Assembly: GCA_045104975.1 (NCBI GenBank)
Contig: JBGCCY010000009.1
Span: forward strand, 11,356 to 75,355
Direction of reading: 5' to 3'
DNA length: 64,000 nucleotides
Origin: CAJQQY01 sp045104975
GTDB lineage: Bacteria; Bacteroidota; Bacteroidia; Chitinophagales; Saprospiraceae
In this document: in pieces, positions 27,172 to 37,000 of the stretch
Position numbering within the stretch: position 1 is the stretch's first letter
How the letters are laid out: every line of letters starts with the position of its first letter
Program-made: the position numbers and the translations under genes
The notes under the pieces: generated by a model
What the model was told of the DNA's origin: nothing
Databases searched by the model: none
What the model saw: only the letters and a program-made list of their open reading frames with translations

Positions 27172-29556
27172 ATGATATTAAAAAAACTACAACTTAAAAA
27201 TTTTAAACAATACGGAAAACTCGAATTAGATTTTCGGGAAGGACTCGTAGGTGTTGTTGGAAAAAACGGTTCAGGAAAGTCGAGTGTTTTTGAGGCGATT
27301 TTACTTTGCCTTTTTGGAACAATTTCTTTGGATAAAAACCACTATAAATCAAGTTGGGTAGAATTAAAAGAATCTGTTTCATTGCAGCTTACCTTTGAAG
27401 TACAAGGAAAAGATTGGAGAGTGGTTCGGGAATTTAGAGGAAAAGCATTAGCCCCCAAAGCAGGTCTATACAATCAAAAAGAGGAGATGGTAGCGACCGA
27501 TTCCAAACCCGTGACGCAAGAAGTGATTCGATTATTGGGGATGGATAAAGATGCCTTTACCCGATCCGTTTTTTCAGGGCAAAAAGAATTGGGGATCATT
27601 TCCAATACCAAAGGAGAGGAAAGAAAACGAATGGTCCGAAAGATGGTTGGCTTAGATAAATTGGATGATATTCAAAAAATAATTCGTGAAGATCGGAATA
27701 CTTTGAGTAAAGAAGTACAAGGTCAAAAGAAATTATTATTAACCGAAGAGGAGTTGCAATTCATTGAAAGTCAAGTTGTTACGCTTGGTAAAGAATCCAA
27801 AAAATTAGAAAAAGAAGAAGAGAAACTTAAAACAGTTTTTGAAAAGAAGAATAAAAAATACCAAGAAGCTAAACAAGTATTTGATGAACAAAGTGGATTA
27901 AGTCGTCAATTTAACCAATTCAATTTAGAATTAGAAAAGTGGGGAGAGGGAGTATTAAGATTAAAAGAAAATTTAGCAAAAAGTAATCAAGAGGCAGAAC
28001 GGTTAAATGTTTTGGAAAAAGCATTAAAACTAATCCAACCTCAAGTCAAGTCATTTTTAGCGCAAAAAGAACAAGAAGAAATTTTTGAAAAAGCAAGAAT
28101 CCAATTCGATGGGCAAAAGTCTTTTTTGGAAAAACAAAAATTGTTGTTGACTCAACAAAAGTCTTTGCAAACAAAATTGGAAGATTTAAAAAAAGATTTC
28201 CCTAAAGATTTTGACTTGAAAAAATTGGGCGTTGAGAAGAAAGAGAAATGGCAAAATTGCCTTTCTCAACAAGACATTTACGAAAAAGATTTAGCAAAAA
28301 ATAGATTGCAAAAAGGAACCATCCAAGGCCGGATTGGAGATCGTAAAAGTATTGTTACAAATATTGAAAATTTAGGAAAAGAAGCAAGTTGTCCAACTTG
28401 CTTACAACCTTTAATCAATAGTTATGACGAAACGATTGGAAAATTACAAAAGGAAATTGAAGCTTACGAAAAAGAAGAATTGACTAAAATTGAATTACAA
28501 TTAGAAAAAATAGAAGAACAACTTTTATCCAAAAAAAGAGAAGCTCGTCAATTAGAAAAAGAGTTGAATGATTTACGGAATGTATTTTCCCAAATTGCTA
28601 GTTGTGAAAAAGAAATAGTTGAAAACCAAAATGACTTGCAACGAGTCAAAGTTGAAATAGAAAATTTTGGGAAAATAACGTATGATTCGAAACAACATTT
28701 GGAATTGAAGAAAACGATTAGTGGTTTTCAAAATACTTTTATTCAATTCAAATCAGACGAAAATGAAGTAGCTAAAAAATCAATTGTTTTAGCTGAAATT
28801 AAAAATCTAAAAGAACGAATTGCCAAAGGAGAACAATCCATCAAAGTGCAAAATAAAACCATTAAAGCATTAAAATTTTCTCCAGAAAAATTCAAAGAAG
28901 TCCAACAAAAAATGGATACTTTAGAGGTAGAAAAAGAGGAAGCTCAAAATACTTGGCAGCAACTTTTACAACAATGGCAAGAGGTGAAAGCCAAGTTCCA
29001 AGCTACTCAAAAAGAGCTAGATATCCATCATAAAATTGAAAATCAGATTGCAGAAAGTCAGGCATCATTTTTTCAGTTAGAAGAGTTGAACGGTATTTTT
29101 CAGACCTTTAAAACTCAAATTTTGGAAAGAGTTCGTCCTTCGATTTCACATACTTCAAGTCAACTTTTTCAAAAAATAACTCGTGGTCGATATGAAGGAA
29201 TTACGGTCGATGAGAATTTTGAATTTCAGATTTTGGAAGATGGAGAATATTATCCAATTTCAAGATTCTCAGGTGGGGAAGTTGATTTGGCAAACTTGTG
29301 TTTAAGAATTGGAATCAGTCGAGCCATTGCTGAATTATCAGGTTCGGAAGAAGGGTTAAGTTTTTTAGGTTTTGATGAAATATTTGGCAGCCAAGATGAA
29401 GATCGCCGCTTCGAGATTCTAAAAGCATTGGATCATTTGAAAGAACAATATCGACAGATTTATATCGTCTCTCACATCAATTCCATCAAAGAACATTTCC
29501 CAGAAATATTAGAAGTGAGGAAAACGGAAAATGGGAGTGCGGTGAATTGGTTGTAG
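27172..29556 (+). CDS. sbcC: Nuclease SbcCD subunit C (Rad50-type ATPase)
   Basis: A 794-aa SMC-like ATPase partner of SbcD. Walker A is GKNGSGKS (30-37). Two long coiled-coil arms (about 175-400 and 420-640) flank a CPTC zinc hook (407-410) that joins dimers. The ABC signature (RFSGGEVDLANL) and Walker B (LGFDEIFGSQDEDRR) lie in the last 130 residues. At 794 aa it is shorter than the E. coli protein, mainly through shorter arms, but all motifs are present. It is co-oriented with sbcD, so a repair operon is likely. Confidence 0.92.
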   Translation: MILKKLQLKNFKQYGKLELDFREGLVGVVGKNGSGKSSVFEAILLCLFGTISLDKNHYKSSWVELKESVSLQLTFEVQGKDWRVVREFRGKALAPKAGLYNQKEEMVATDSKPVTQEVIRLLGMDKDAFTRSVFSGQKELGIISNTKGEERKRMVRKMVGLDKLDDIQKIIREDRNTLSKEVQGQKKLLLTEEELQFIESQVVTLGKESKKLEKEEEKLKTVFEKKNKKYQEAKQVFDEQSGLSRQFNQFNLELEKWGEGVLRLKENLAKSNQEAERLNVLEKALKLIQPQVKSFLAQKEQEEIFEKARIQFDGQKSFLEKQKLLLTQQKSLQTKLEDLKKDFPKDFDLKKLGVEKKEKWQNCLSQQDIYEKDLAKNRLQKGTIQGRIGDRKSIVTNIENLGKEASCPTCLQPLINSYDETIGKLQKEIEAYEKEELTKIELQLEKIEEQLLSKKREARQLEKELNDLRNVFSQIASCEKEIVENQNDLQRVKVEIENFGKITYDSKQHLELKKTISGFQNTFIQFKSDENEVAKKSIVLAEIKNLKERIAKGEQSIKVQNKTIKALKFSPEKFKEVQQKMDTLEVEKEEAQNTWQQLLQQWQEVKAKFQATQKELDIHHKIENQIAESQASFFQLEELNGIFQTFKTQILERVRPSISHTSSQLFQKITRGRYEGITVDENFEFQILEDGEYYPISRFSGGEVDLANLCLRIGISRAIAELSGSEEGLSFLGFDEIFGSQDEDRRFEILKALDHLKEQYRQIYIVSHINSIKEHFPEILEVRKTENGSAVNWL

Positions 29557-29919
29557 CAACCGATTATAGTCAATAGCAAACCTATGAAACTTGATTTATT
29601 TTTTGTATTTTTTGCTACTGATTAAAGGCAGTAGCTACGTTGGCAGACTATTTTCGGACACTTGTCGAACAATGCTGCAAGTAGCTTTAAAAATCTAGTT
29701 TTTTATAATCGCATTTGAATTAAGTTCTTTGACATAATTAATCAGGCATTTTGATGAGGCTATTTTTTGTTTAGCCGAGGCACAAAAAACGGAGCTACCC
29801 CAAAGGGTAGTGAGTATTTTTGTAACGAAGGATAGATAGAAAATAGACCGTCATAAATGTATGATTAATTGTGCCAAAGAATTTATCCCCAAACAAATTG
29901 AATGCACAAAATTTTAAGT
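29557..29919. other. Gene-free region after sbcC
   Basis: About 360 bp without a credible gene. It starts with a weak inverted repeat (29568-29580 with 29611-29623, TAGCAAA / TTTGCTA), likely ending sbcC transcripts. It also holds the large imperfect palindrome at 29731-29876, listed separately. Confidence 0.5.
29731..29876. repeat. 146-bp imperfect palindrome
   Basis: The centre is CTACCC/GGGTAG (29795-29800 and 29805-29810). Both flanks continue to pair for about 70 nt at roughly two-thirds identity, including ATTAATCA/TGATTAAT near the ends and GCTATTTTTT against AAAATAGAC. It could be a structured RNA or a mobile palindrome. There is no reading frame in it. Confidence 0.5.
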
Positions 29920-30777
29920 ATGAAAAATTTCATCAATTTCGTTTTATTATTTTTTCCAATCATGTTACTCGCTCAAAGTGAGACGACTATGGATGAATAT
30001 AAATATTTGACCAAAGGCTATGCTTATCAAAAAGAAATGGGCCTTGATGGAACTAAAGAAGGTTATGCTGTAAAAAAAATATTTACCGCTTCCAATGGAG
30101 TTGAATTTCGATCATTAATTAGAGGAAATGCTGAAGTGAAAGGAGTTCTGGTTATTTTAAATATGAATGCAACATCTCCTGTTTATCTAGGGTTGCCGAC
30201 TAATAATTCATCCAATGAATTAAAAAGAATGGCAGAAAATGACGCGAGAAGAAATCTAAGTTTGGATGACAAAGAAAAATATGATCATGCGATTTTAGAG
30301 TTTGCCATGTTTCAATTGGACGGTGGAATTGCCACTAATTATATTGGTGAAACAGAGAAGAATTTAAAAGGAAATTCGACTCCTTCATCTATTCCAAATG
30401 AAAAAGTGGTAGAAGAATATTCTACTATTGTTCCATTGTCGGTTGGTAAAAAAGAGCAAATGACGGAACGATCTGGAGCAGTTGTAACTGATGAGAAACC
30501 TATTAATAACAATGTACTTACGAAAAATAATTTTAAGGGTAGAAGCTTAGTTCAACCACCTGTGGTTAAAGGTCAAAATCCGAAATCAGGAACTGTAGTA
30601 ATTAAAATGTGCATTGATATAGATGGGAATGTAAAAACTGCTAAATTTACGCAAAGAGGCTCAACAACCTTTGATAAGCGACTTAGAAGTATGGCAGTCG
30701 AAGCGGCTAAGCAAGCCAAATTTTCAAAAGGTTTAGATCCTGAAGAATGTGGATCAATTACTTTTAAATTTAAATAA
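29920..30777 (+). CDS. Exported protein with TonB C-terminal-like domain
   Basis: A 285-aa protein with a signal peptide (MKNFINFVLLF ... LLAQ); the ATG at 29920 is preferred to one six codons upstream. The last 75 residues (GTVVIKMCIDIDGNVKTAKF ... GSITFKFK) look like the TonB C-terminal or AgmX-type domain. The usual N-terminal membrane anchor and Pro-rich spacer of TonB are missing, so an energy-transducing role is doubtful. The N-terminal half (MDEYKYLTKGYAYQKEMGLDGTKEGYAVKK) is unrecognised. It is 15 bp upstream of a coiled-coil gene on the same strand. Confidence 0.6.
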   Translation: MKNFINFVLLFFPIMLLAQSETTMDEYKYLTKGYAYQKEMGLDGTKEGYAVKKIFTASNGVEFRSLIRGNAEVKGVLVILNMNATSPVYLGLPTNNSSNELKRMAENDARRNLSLDDKEKYDHAILEFAMFQLDGGIATNYIGETEKNLKGNSTPSSIPNEKVVEEYSTIVPLSVGKKEQMTERSGAVVTDEKPINNNVLTKNNFKGRSLVQPPVVKGQNPKSGTVVIKMCIDIDGNVKTAKFTQRGSTTFDKRLRSMAVEAAKQAKFSKGLDPEECGSITFKFK

Positions 30778-30792
30778 ACATAAATAAATACA

Positions 30793-31344
30793 ATGTCAAA
30801 AGACCTTAAATCATTATTCGGAGAAAATCATTTGTTGGATGAAAAAAGCATTTCTATTTTGACTGATGCTTTGGAGAAGAATAATTTACCTGGATTTGAT
30901 TATATCGAATTTAAACAATCGATGGCAGCTTTAGCAAAAATGAATTTGGATGAAGCAACAGCGATGAAATCGGCTTATGCAACTGCAGCAACTGTTGGGT
31001 TGACTAAAGATAAGTTATTAGAAACGGCGGCTCATTACAAAAAGATTTTGGACGGAGAGAGAAAGAAATTTGGTAATGCCATGCAGAACCAAATTACTAA
31101 AAATGTTGCAGGTAAAAAAGATGAGGTTGAAAAACTTAAAGTTCAAATTGAGAAATATAAAACTCAAATTCAAGAGTTAGAAGGACTAATCGGCAAGCAT
31201 CAAAAAACGATTGATACTGCGGATGAAAAAATTACTGCTGCGACTGAAAAAATTAATCAGGCGAAAGAGAAGTTTGAGTTTGCTCATCAAAGTGTGATGA
31301 ATCAAATAGAAAAAGACATTGAAGGTATTCACGAAAATATTTAA
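30793..31344 (+). CDS. Coiled-coil cytoplasmic protein
   Basis: A 183-aa protein without signal peptide or membrane segment. Residues 1-95 are a compact helical region; residues about 100-180 form a strong coiled coil (VEKLKVQIEKYKTQIQELEG and following heptads). No named family is recognised. It lies 15 bp after the TonB-like gene and 78 bp before the PspA-like membrane protein, so they may form an operon. Confidence 0.6.
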   Translation: MSKDLKSLFGENHLLDEKSISILTDALEKNNLPGFDYIEFKQSMAALAKMNLDEATAMKSAYATAATVGLTKDKLLETAAHYKKILDGERKKFGNAMQNQITKNVAGKKDEVEKLKVQIEKYKTQIQELEGLIGKHQKTIDTADEKITAATEKINQAKEKFEFAHQSVMNQIEKDIEGIHENI

Positions 31345-31422
31345 TCAAATTTTTTGATATAGATTATTTCTAAATAAAAACAGAACAAAACTTTTTTTCA
31401 AAAAAATTAAATTAAGAGAAAT

Positions 31423-32445
31423 ATGGCAGATATGGTTCCTTTCGATAATAATGAATTTACCAAAAAATCATTTTGGTCAAAACCTGAGGGGATGACCGGA
31501 GCGGTTTTTTTATTAGCTTTTTTAGGACTAGCTGGATATGGTATAGCAACTAATATGGCTGCAATTATGTCATTTGTTACTGGAACAATTGGGTTAGTGG
31601 CAACCTTGGCAGTTTTAGGAGCAGTACTTTATATGATCCTCGATCCTAAAATGCGTAACCTTATTTGGTACATGTATAAAAGTGTGATGCGAAAAGTGAC
31701 TGGTGTTTTTGTGAATATCGACCCAATTGGAATTTTGGAAAGTTATGTAGATGACTTGAAAAGTAATCTTCGTAAAATGAGCGAACAGATTGGCGCGCTC
31801 AAAGGTCAAATGCGAAAGTTGAAAACGATCATGGATACCAATGCTAAAGAGATTGGTACCAATATGAAACTGGCAAGCAAGGCAAGAGAAAAAGGGATGG
31901 AAAAGCAAATGATTTTGTCAAGTCGAAAAGCGGCAAGGTTAAAAGAGGTGAATGCGAAATATGATAAGTTGCATAATCGAATGCAAATATTATATCGAAT
32001 CCTTTCTAAGATGTATCAAAATTCTGAGATACTAATTGAAGATACAGTTGATAATGTAGAGTTGAAAAAACAAGAACGTAAAGCGATTCGAGGTTCACAT
32101 TCTGCGATGAAATCAGCTATGAGTGTTATCTCTGGAGATCCTGATAAACGAGCAATGTTTGATATGGCGATGGAAAGAGTTGCTGATGATGTGGCGAATA
32201 AGGTAGGAGAGATGGAGCGATTTATGGAAATGTCTTCTGGTTTTATGGATTCGATTGATTTACAAAATGGGGTATTCGAAGAAGAAGGAATTAAGATGTT
32301 GGAGGAGTATGAAAAGAGAAGTAATATTTTATTGATGGGAGATGGTTCTTCTACAGAGACTTTGGATTTGAATAGTGAAATTGCTAGACCTGAGGCTCGA
32401 CAAGATGGTGAATCATCTGATAATTACAAGAATTTATTTGAATGA
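31423..32445 (+). CDS. Membrane protein with PspA-like coiled coil
   Basis: A 340-aa protein with two membrane segments near 26-46 and 50-72, then a long helical stretch (about 90-300). The ESYVDDLKSNLRKMSEQIGALKGQM part (about 106-130) is rich in heptads, as in PspA/IM30 proteins. Similarity to PspA is by pattern only; true PspA lacks two N-terminal membrane helices. The acidic tail (300-340) looks disordered. With the coiled-coil gene before it and the membrane gene after it, it may form an envelope-maintenance module (inference). Confidence 0.55.
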   Translation: MADMVPFDNNEFTKKSFWSKPEGMTGAVFLLAFLGLAGYGIATNMAAIMSFVTGTIGLVATLAVLGAVLYMILDPKMRNLIWYMYKSVMRKVTGVFVNIDPIGILESYVDDLKSNLRKMSEQIGALKGQMRKLKTIMDTNAKEIGTNMKLASKAREKGMEKQMILSSRKAARLKEVNAKYDKLHNRMQILYRILSKMYQNSEILIEDTVDNVELKKQERKAIRGSHSAMKSAMSVISGDPDKRAMFDMAMERVADDVANKVGEMERFMEMSSGFMDSIDLQNGVFEEEGIKMLEEYEKRSNILLMGDGSSTETLDLNSEIARPEARQDGESSDNYKNLFE

Positions 32446-32593
32446 TTTTAGTGGGGAGATCGTTGCGCTGACAGAGAACATATCAGTCGTTGCACTCCTT
32501 GTCAGATGACTTTGTTGACAGACTGACGGTGATAATATACTCTAGTTAGCCTATCAGCCAAGCGATCAGTTTTCTTAGTTTAAAAACCTTGCG

Positions 32594-33394
32594 ATGGAAT
32601 TAATTAACTCCTTACAATTTTTCAAAAGAGACTTCATAGTCACGATAAAAAATTATCGTGAGGTGCTACCTTTCATCAAAGCTAATCAGTTGTGGAAGGG
32701 TTTTTTAGATTACAGTTGGGTAACCAAATTTTTATTATTAATTGGAGTTTTGGTGAGCCTGAAATTTGCTGGTGTATTTAATGATTTTTTTAGTCAAACT
32801 TCGCAGCAAGGCATCTCATTTAATTCTTTAGGATCCTTAGTTGGGAATACGATAGATGAAGGGTATGACCTTTTTAAGATGAGTGGATTCAAGTATGCGA
32901 TTTTGATTTTGTCGGAGGTCGTAATCTTCCATTTTGCGAGAAAGACCTTGGAAGTATTGACAGGAGAAAAAGCAGATGCCACTTTTAATACATTTCTTAA
33001 AGCACAGGTACGAATGTTTAAAGTGGTTTTATTTGCCTATGTCATGGAAACACTTTCTACGGTTTTGGTAGGTGTTGGACTTTCTATTTTAAGTCTTGGA
33101 GCGATAAAGCCTGTGGTGAATTTTATTATTCAATGTTTCTTTTTAGGCTTTGTAATTATTGATAATTACAATGAAATTTTTCACATGAGTATCAAGCAGA
33201 GTTTTAAATATACTCGACAATATACTGGAGTTTCGATTGGAATAGGAATCGTGGTTTATGTATTGATGTTACTTCCAGTCCTTGGTGCATTTTTAGCACC
33301 ACTTTTAGCTGCGGTGACTGCAACTATTACGATGTATGAGTTAGACAAAAAAGATGATTCGTTGGAGGAAGTATTTGTGGAGAATGCGTTTTGA
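32594..33394 (+). CDS. Multi-pass membrane protein (EI24-like)
   Basis: A 266-aa protein with about five hydrophobic segments (near 44-62, 100-112, 140-165, 168-190 and 212-245). The pattern FVIIDNYNEIFHMSIKQSFKYTRQ followed by a Gly-rich final membrane pair resembles the EI24/CysZ family, though the match is loose. It lies 148 bp after the PspA-like gene in a spacer with a weak inverted repeat (GATCGTTGCGCTGACAG near 32459 against the sequence near 32570). It ends in a clear terminator. Confidence 0.55.
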   Translation: MELINSLQFFKRDFIVTIKNYREVLPFIKANQLWKGFLDYSWVTKFLLLIGVLVSLKFAGVFNDFFSQTSQQGISFNSLGSLVGNTIDEGYDLFKMSGFKYAILILSEVVIFHFARKTLEVLTGEKADATFNTFLKAQVRMFKVVLFAYVMETLSTVLVGVGLSILSLGAIKPVVNFIIQCFFLGFVIIDNYNEIFHMSIKQSFKYTRQYTGVSIGIGIVVYVLMLLPVLGAFLAPLLAAVTATITMYELDKKDDSLEEVFVENAF

Positions 33395-33432
33395 TCTTTT
33401 CCTAATATAATTTTTTTTAAAAAATATAAAAG

Positions 33433-33461
33433 TGCCGTTAATCTTTAATAGATTAACGGCA
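33433..33461 (+). terminator. Rho-independent terminator
   Basis: A perfect 11-bp stem TGCCGTTAATC / GATTAACGGCA with a 7-nt loop, then TTCTTTTTT. It ends the plus-strand transcript of the EI24-like gene. Confidence 0.85.
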
Positions 33462-33486
33462 TTCTTTTTTACAAAACAAAAACAAG

Positions 33487-33801
33487 ATGAATCACAATTT
33501 TGTACACGTCGTTTATTTTTGGTTTAAAAACCCAGATAGTGAAACTGACCGAAATCTATTTGAAACTTCTTTGAAAAAATTTATGGATGCATCCCAATTT
33601 GCACAAACTAAATTTATAGGGAAGCCTGCTGAAACGCCTAGAGAAGTAGTTGACAATTCGTTTACTTATTCTTTGATTTGCTCTTTTGATTCCAAAGAAG
33701 AACAGGACCAATATCAAACGGAATCACCTCATTTAGTTTTTGTGGAGGAGTGTAAACACCTTTGGGAAAAGGTGGTAGTTTATGATTCGTTGGGGATTTG
33801 A
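33487..33801 (+). CDS. Dabb (stress-responsive A/B barrel) domain protein
   Basis: A 104-aa single-domain protein of the dimeric alpha-beta barrel family. The opening FVHVVYFWFKN, the central ESLKKF/DASQFAQTKFIGKPA stretch and the closing SPHLVFVEECKHLWEKVVVYDS fit Dabb proteins in length and order. No catalytic residue can be named. It follows a terminator and is probably transcribed on its own. Confidence 0.8.
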   Translation: MNHNFVHVVYFWFKNPDSETDRNLFETSLKKFMDASQFAQTKFIGKPAETPREVVDNSFTYSLICSFDSKEEQDQYQTESPHLVFVEECKHLWEKVVVYDSLGI

Positions 33802-34017
33802 TTTTCTGACTCTTGTTTTATATTCCCAAATGTCAGTTTTTAGTTATGGAAATAAATTACTTGCTTACTGTATTTGGTTAAAGCCAAATCTACGTTACGA
33901 TCTGCTCCTTGTTGTTTAAGTTTAAAATGTTCAGCTTATTACCCATCATCATAAATGTTTGGATTATAAATTCCTCTTACTGATTTCTCCTACGTTTGAT
34001 TCAAGGCTGTAAAAAAA

Positions 34018-34044
34018 AGCTGTTGACCTTTTGGGTCAACAGCT
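34018..34044 (-). terminator. Rho-independent terminator
   Basis: An 11-bp stem (AGCTGTTGACC / GGTCAACAGCT) with a 5-nt loop and, on the minus strand, a run of eight T. It ends the 1554-aa T9SS gene. Confidence 0.85.
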
Positions 34045-34074
34045 AGAAACATGTGTTAGTTAATAAAATATAAT

Positions 34075-37000
34075 TTAAAACTTCACAAATCGTTTGGTGA
34101 TATTTTCATCATTCGCTTTTAAGTTTAAGAAGTAAACTCCAGCGTTAAACGAACTAATATTTAATTCCAATCCATTTGCAGAAATTTCTTCTACGTCAAA
34201 TTTACGATTCAAAATAACTTGACCTTGCAAGTTTAAAATTTGCAATTGAGCAGTTGTACTTTGAGTGAAATTTCTATCAATAGTTACATTGATAAAATCA
34301 GTTGCTGGATTAGGAGCAATTGATAAATCAAGCCTATTAGTATTAGTTTTATTTGCAGCGAAAGTATTTCCTCCAGGGTTAGTGAAACTAGCAGAACGTG
34401 TTACTTCAATAAAATTACTCGACAAACTAAAACAGTCATCCGTCAAGATAGCAGTAGCTGCATTATCACCAGCACTTGCTAAAATATTTCCAGTATAGGA
34501 CAATCCCCAAACTCTACAAACACCAACTCCTGCACCTTCAAAATTTTGAGAATTCCCAGGAGGTACTCCGAGAATATTATTTTGATCGTCGGTAATTACG
34601 TAAGTGAATTTTGAATTTGAAGTTCCTAGACTTTCAAATTCAATAATATCATCAATTCCATCTCCCGCAATAATCGCAACTTCAGTTTCTCCATTTGTAG
34701 TTTGTACTGTTCCACCGTCAGGAGTGTCTCTGTAAACAGTAATAGGATTAGATAAATTATAGCAACCTGTCAAATCTGTAAAAGCATTGTTACCCATTAC
34801 TGCACCACCAAAATCATTTCCATGACTAACATGCCAGATGATACAAGTTCCTTCACCAGCACCTTCCAAATCAAATGGTGGGCCAGGAGGTACTCCAAGA
34901 ATATTCCCATCAGTATCTGTAATGACCCAAGCAGATGATCCAGTATTATTATTTAATTCAACATCAAATGCATCACTAATTCCATCTCCAGGACAAGTAT
35001 AAACTGAAGTTTCAGCAAAGTGGTATGCGACCAATCCGAAAGGATTCAATTCTAAAGTTAATTCACCCACTAAAGTTGGAATAGGAGAAAGGTCATAAAT
35101 ACTTAATTTATCAGAAGAGCCTCCGCTATGAGTGAGGTATAATTTGGAATCATCACTACCTACGGAATAATTATGAGGAGCTGCATAAGGAGCATCTACT
35201 GGCGAACCTACTAGAGTATTGGTTGCCAAATCTAGCGTATAAGTTGCATCTACACCACCATCTGAAATATTACTAATGTAAAGGTAAGTACCTTCTGAAT
35301 TCATACCTAAACCATGAGCATTTGGTACAGCAATTTCTGCAACTGAACTAAGATCCGCTCGATTTAAAATTTGTAAAGAACCAGAAGCTTGACTTGCTAC
35401 ATATAAAAGATCATTACTAGAGGTTAGGGAAACATGAGGATCTCCTCCAACTTCCGCCCGTTGGATTTCACTAAAGGAAGAAGCATCATATTTTACCACA
35501 TAGTTAATTGGTTCATTACCATTTATCATGGTTACAAATGCTGAACTATTATCAGGAGATACGATTACATCATGTGGTTTGAAACCAGCGTTAGCTATAT
35601 CGGAAGGAATATCGAAAGTGATAATTGTTTCCATATTATTTGGATTAATTACAGAAACAGTTTTATCTAATTCATTATTTACCCATAACTGATTTCCATT
35701 AGGACTCAACCACATATGGAAAACTCCAGCTCCCGCAGTTGCAATTCCTTTTACAGAAAAATCTTTTCCATCAAAGGCAACTACTTTTCCATTATAATCA
35801 CCAACTAGAACCGTATTGTTTTTAGAATTATGGACGACATACATTGGTTGTCCATCATCAGGCATTTCATAATTTTCTAATAAGATTCCTGCATCACCAT
35901 CTATCACACTAATTGTTCCTGATGCTCGATTTGCTACTACAACTCTGTTATAAATTAGTGCATCAGTAGGAGCGATATTTCCACTATTCACCGTACAATC
36001 CATCATACTACAATCTTCTCGAATAACAGAGATATAATTATCAGATAAATCATAACAATCTGTTGACAATGATTTATTCAAAATATTATCTCCTACAAAA
36101 AGAGTCACGTCACCTGTATACGACAATCCCCAAACTCTACAAATTCCAGCAGGCGCCCCATCAAAATCTTGACTGTCTCCAGGCGGTAACCCTAAAACAT
36201 TATTATCGCTATCTGTAATGATGTATCGGTAATCAGCAGATGAATTACTAGCATGGGTAAACATGATGATATCTGAATCTCCATCTTGAGTACAAGTATT
36301 TATTGCCGTTGCACCTGAAGGCATCGCAACTGTTCCTCCATCTACATCAGTTCGAGTTACTTCGATAAAGTTAGAAGATAATTCAGCACAGCCTTCTGAT
36401 AGAGAAGAAGTAGCTGCATTATTTCCAACAGTAGCAATCAAGTTTCCAGAATACGACAATCCCCAAATTCTACAAACTCCCGCAGGTACTCCTTCGAAGT
36501 CAAAATCAGGTAATGGATGAATTCCTAAAATATTATTGTCCGCATCAGTAATTAAATAAGTGTAAGCACTATTGGATGAAGTCGTATGAGTGTAAGAAAT
36601 TACATCAGCATTTCCATCAGTTGTACAAACGGTTACTTCATTATTTCCAGAATTATTATTGACCGTTCCTCCATCAGGTGTATCTCGAATCACTCTTACT
36701 GGATCAGAAAAATCCCAACAGTCACTTGAAAATTGTGTTCCGAAAATATTGTCACCTGCACTAGCTACAATATTTCCAGTATAAGAAACTCCCCAAGCCA
36801 AACATACTCCAACACCTGCACCTTCGAAGTTTTGAGAATTTCCAGTAGGTAATCCTAGGATATTGTAATTCTCATCGGTGATTACTAATTGATAATTTTG
36901 GTTAAAACCATCAGCTGTGAAATCGATCACATCATCATTTCCATCTCCTGGACAAGTGTAAACAGTCATTGCGCCATTGGCATCTAAAGTACCTGCATCT

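Noticed and set aside
29557..29730. Possible tRNA or small RNA gene after sbcC
   Set aside because: No cloverleaf with a GTTC-type T-arm could be found; only a weak terminator-like repeat is present.
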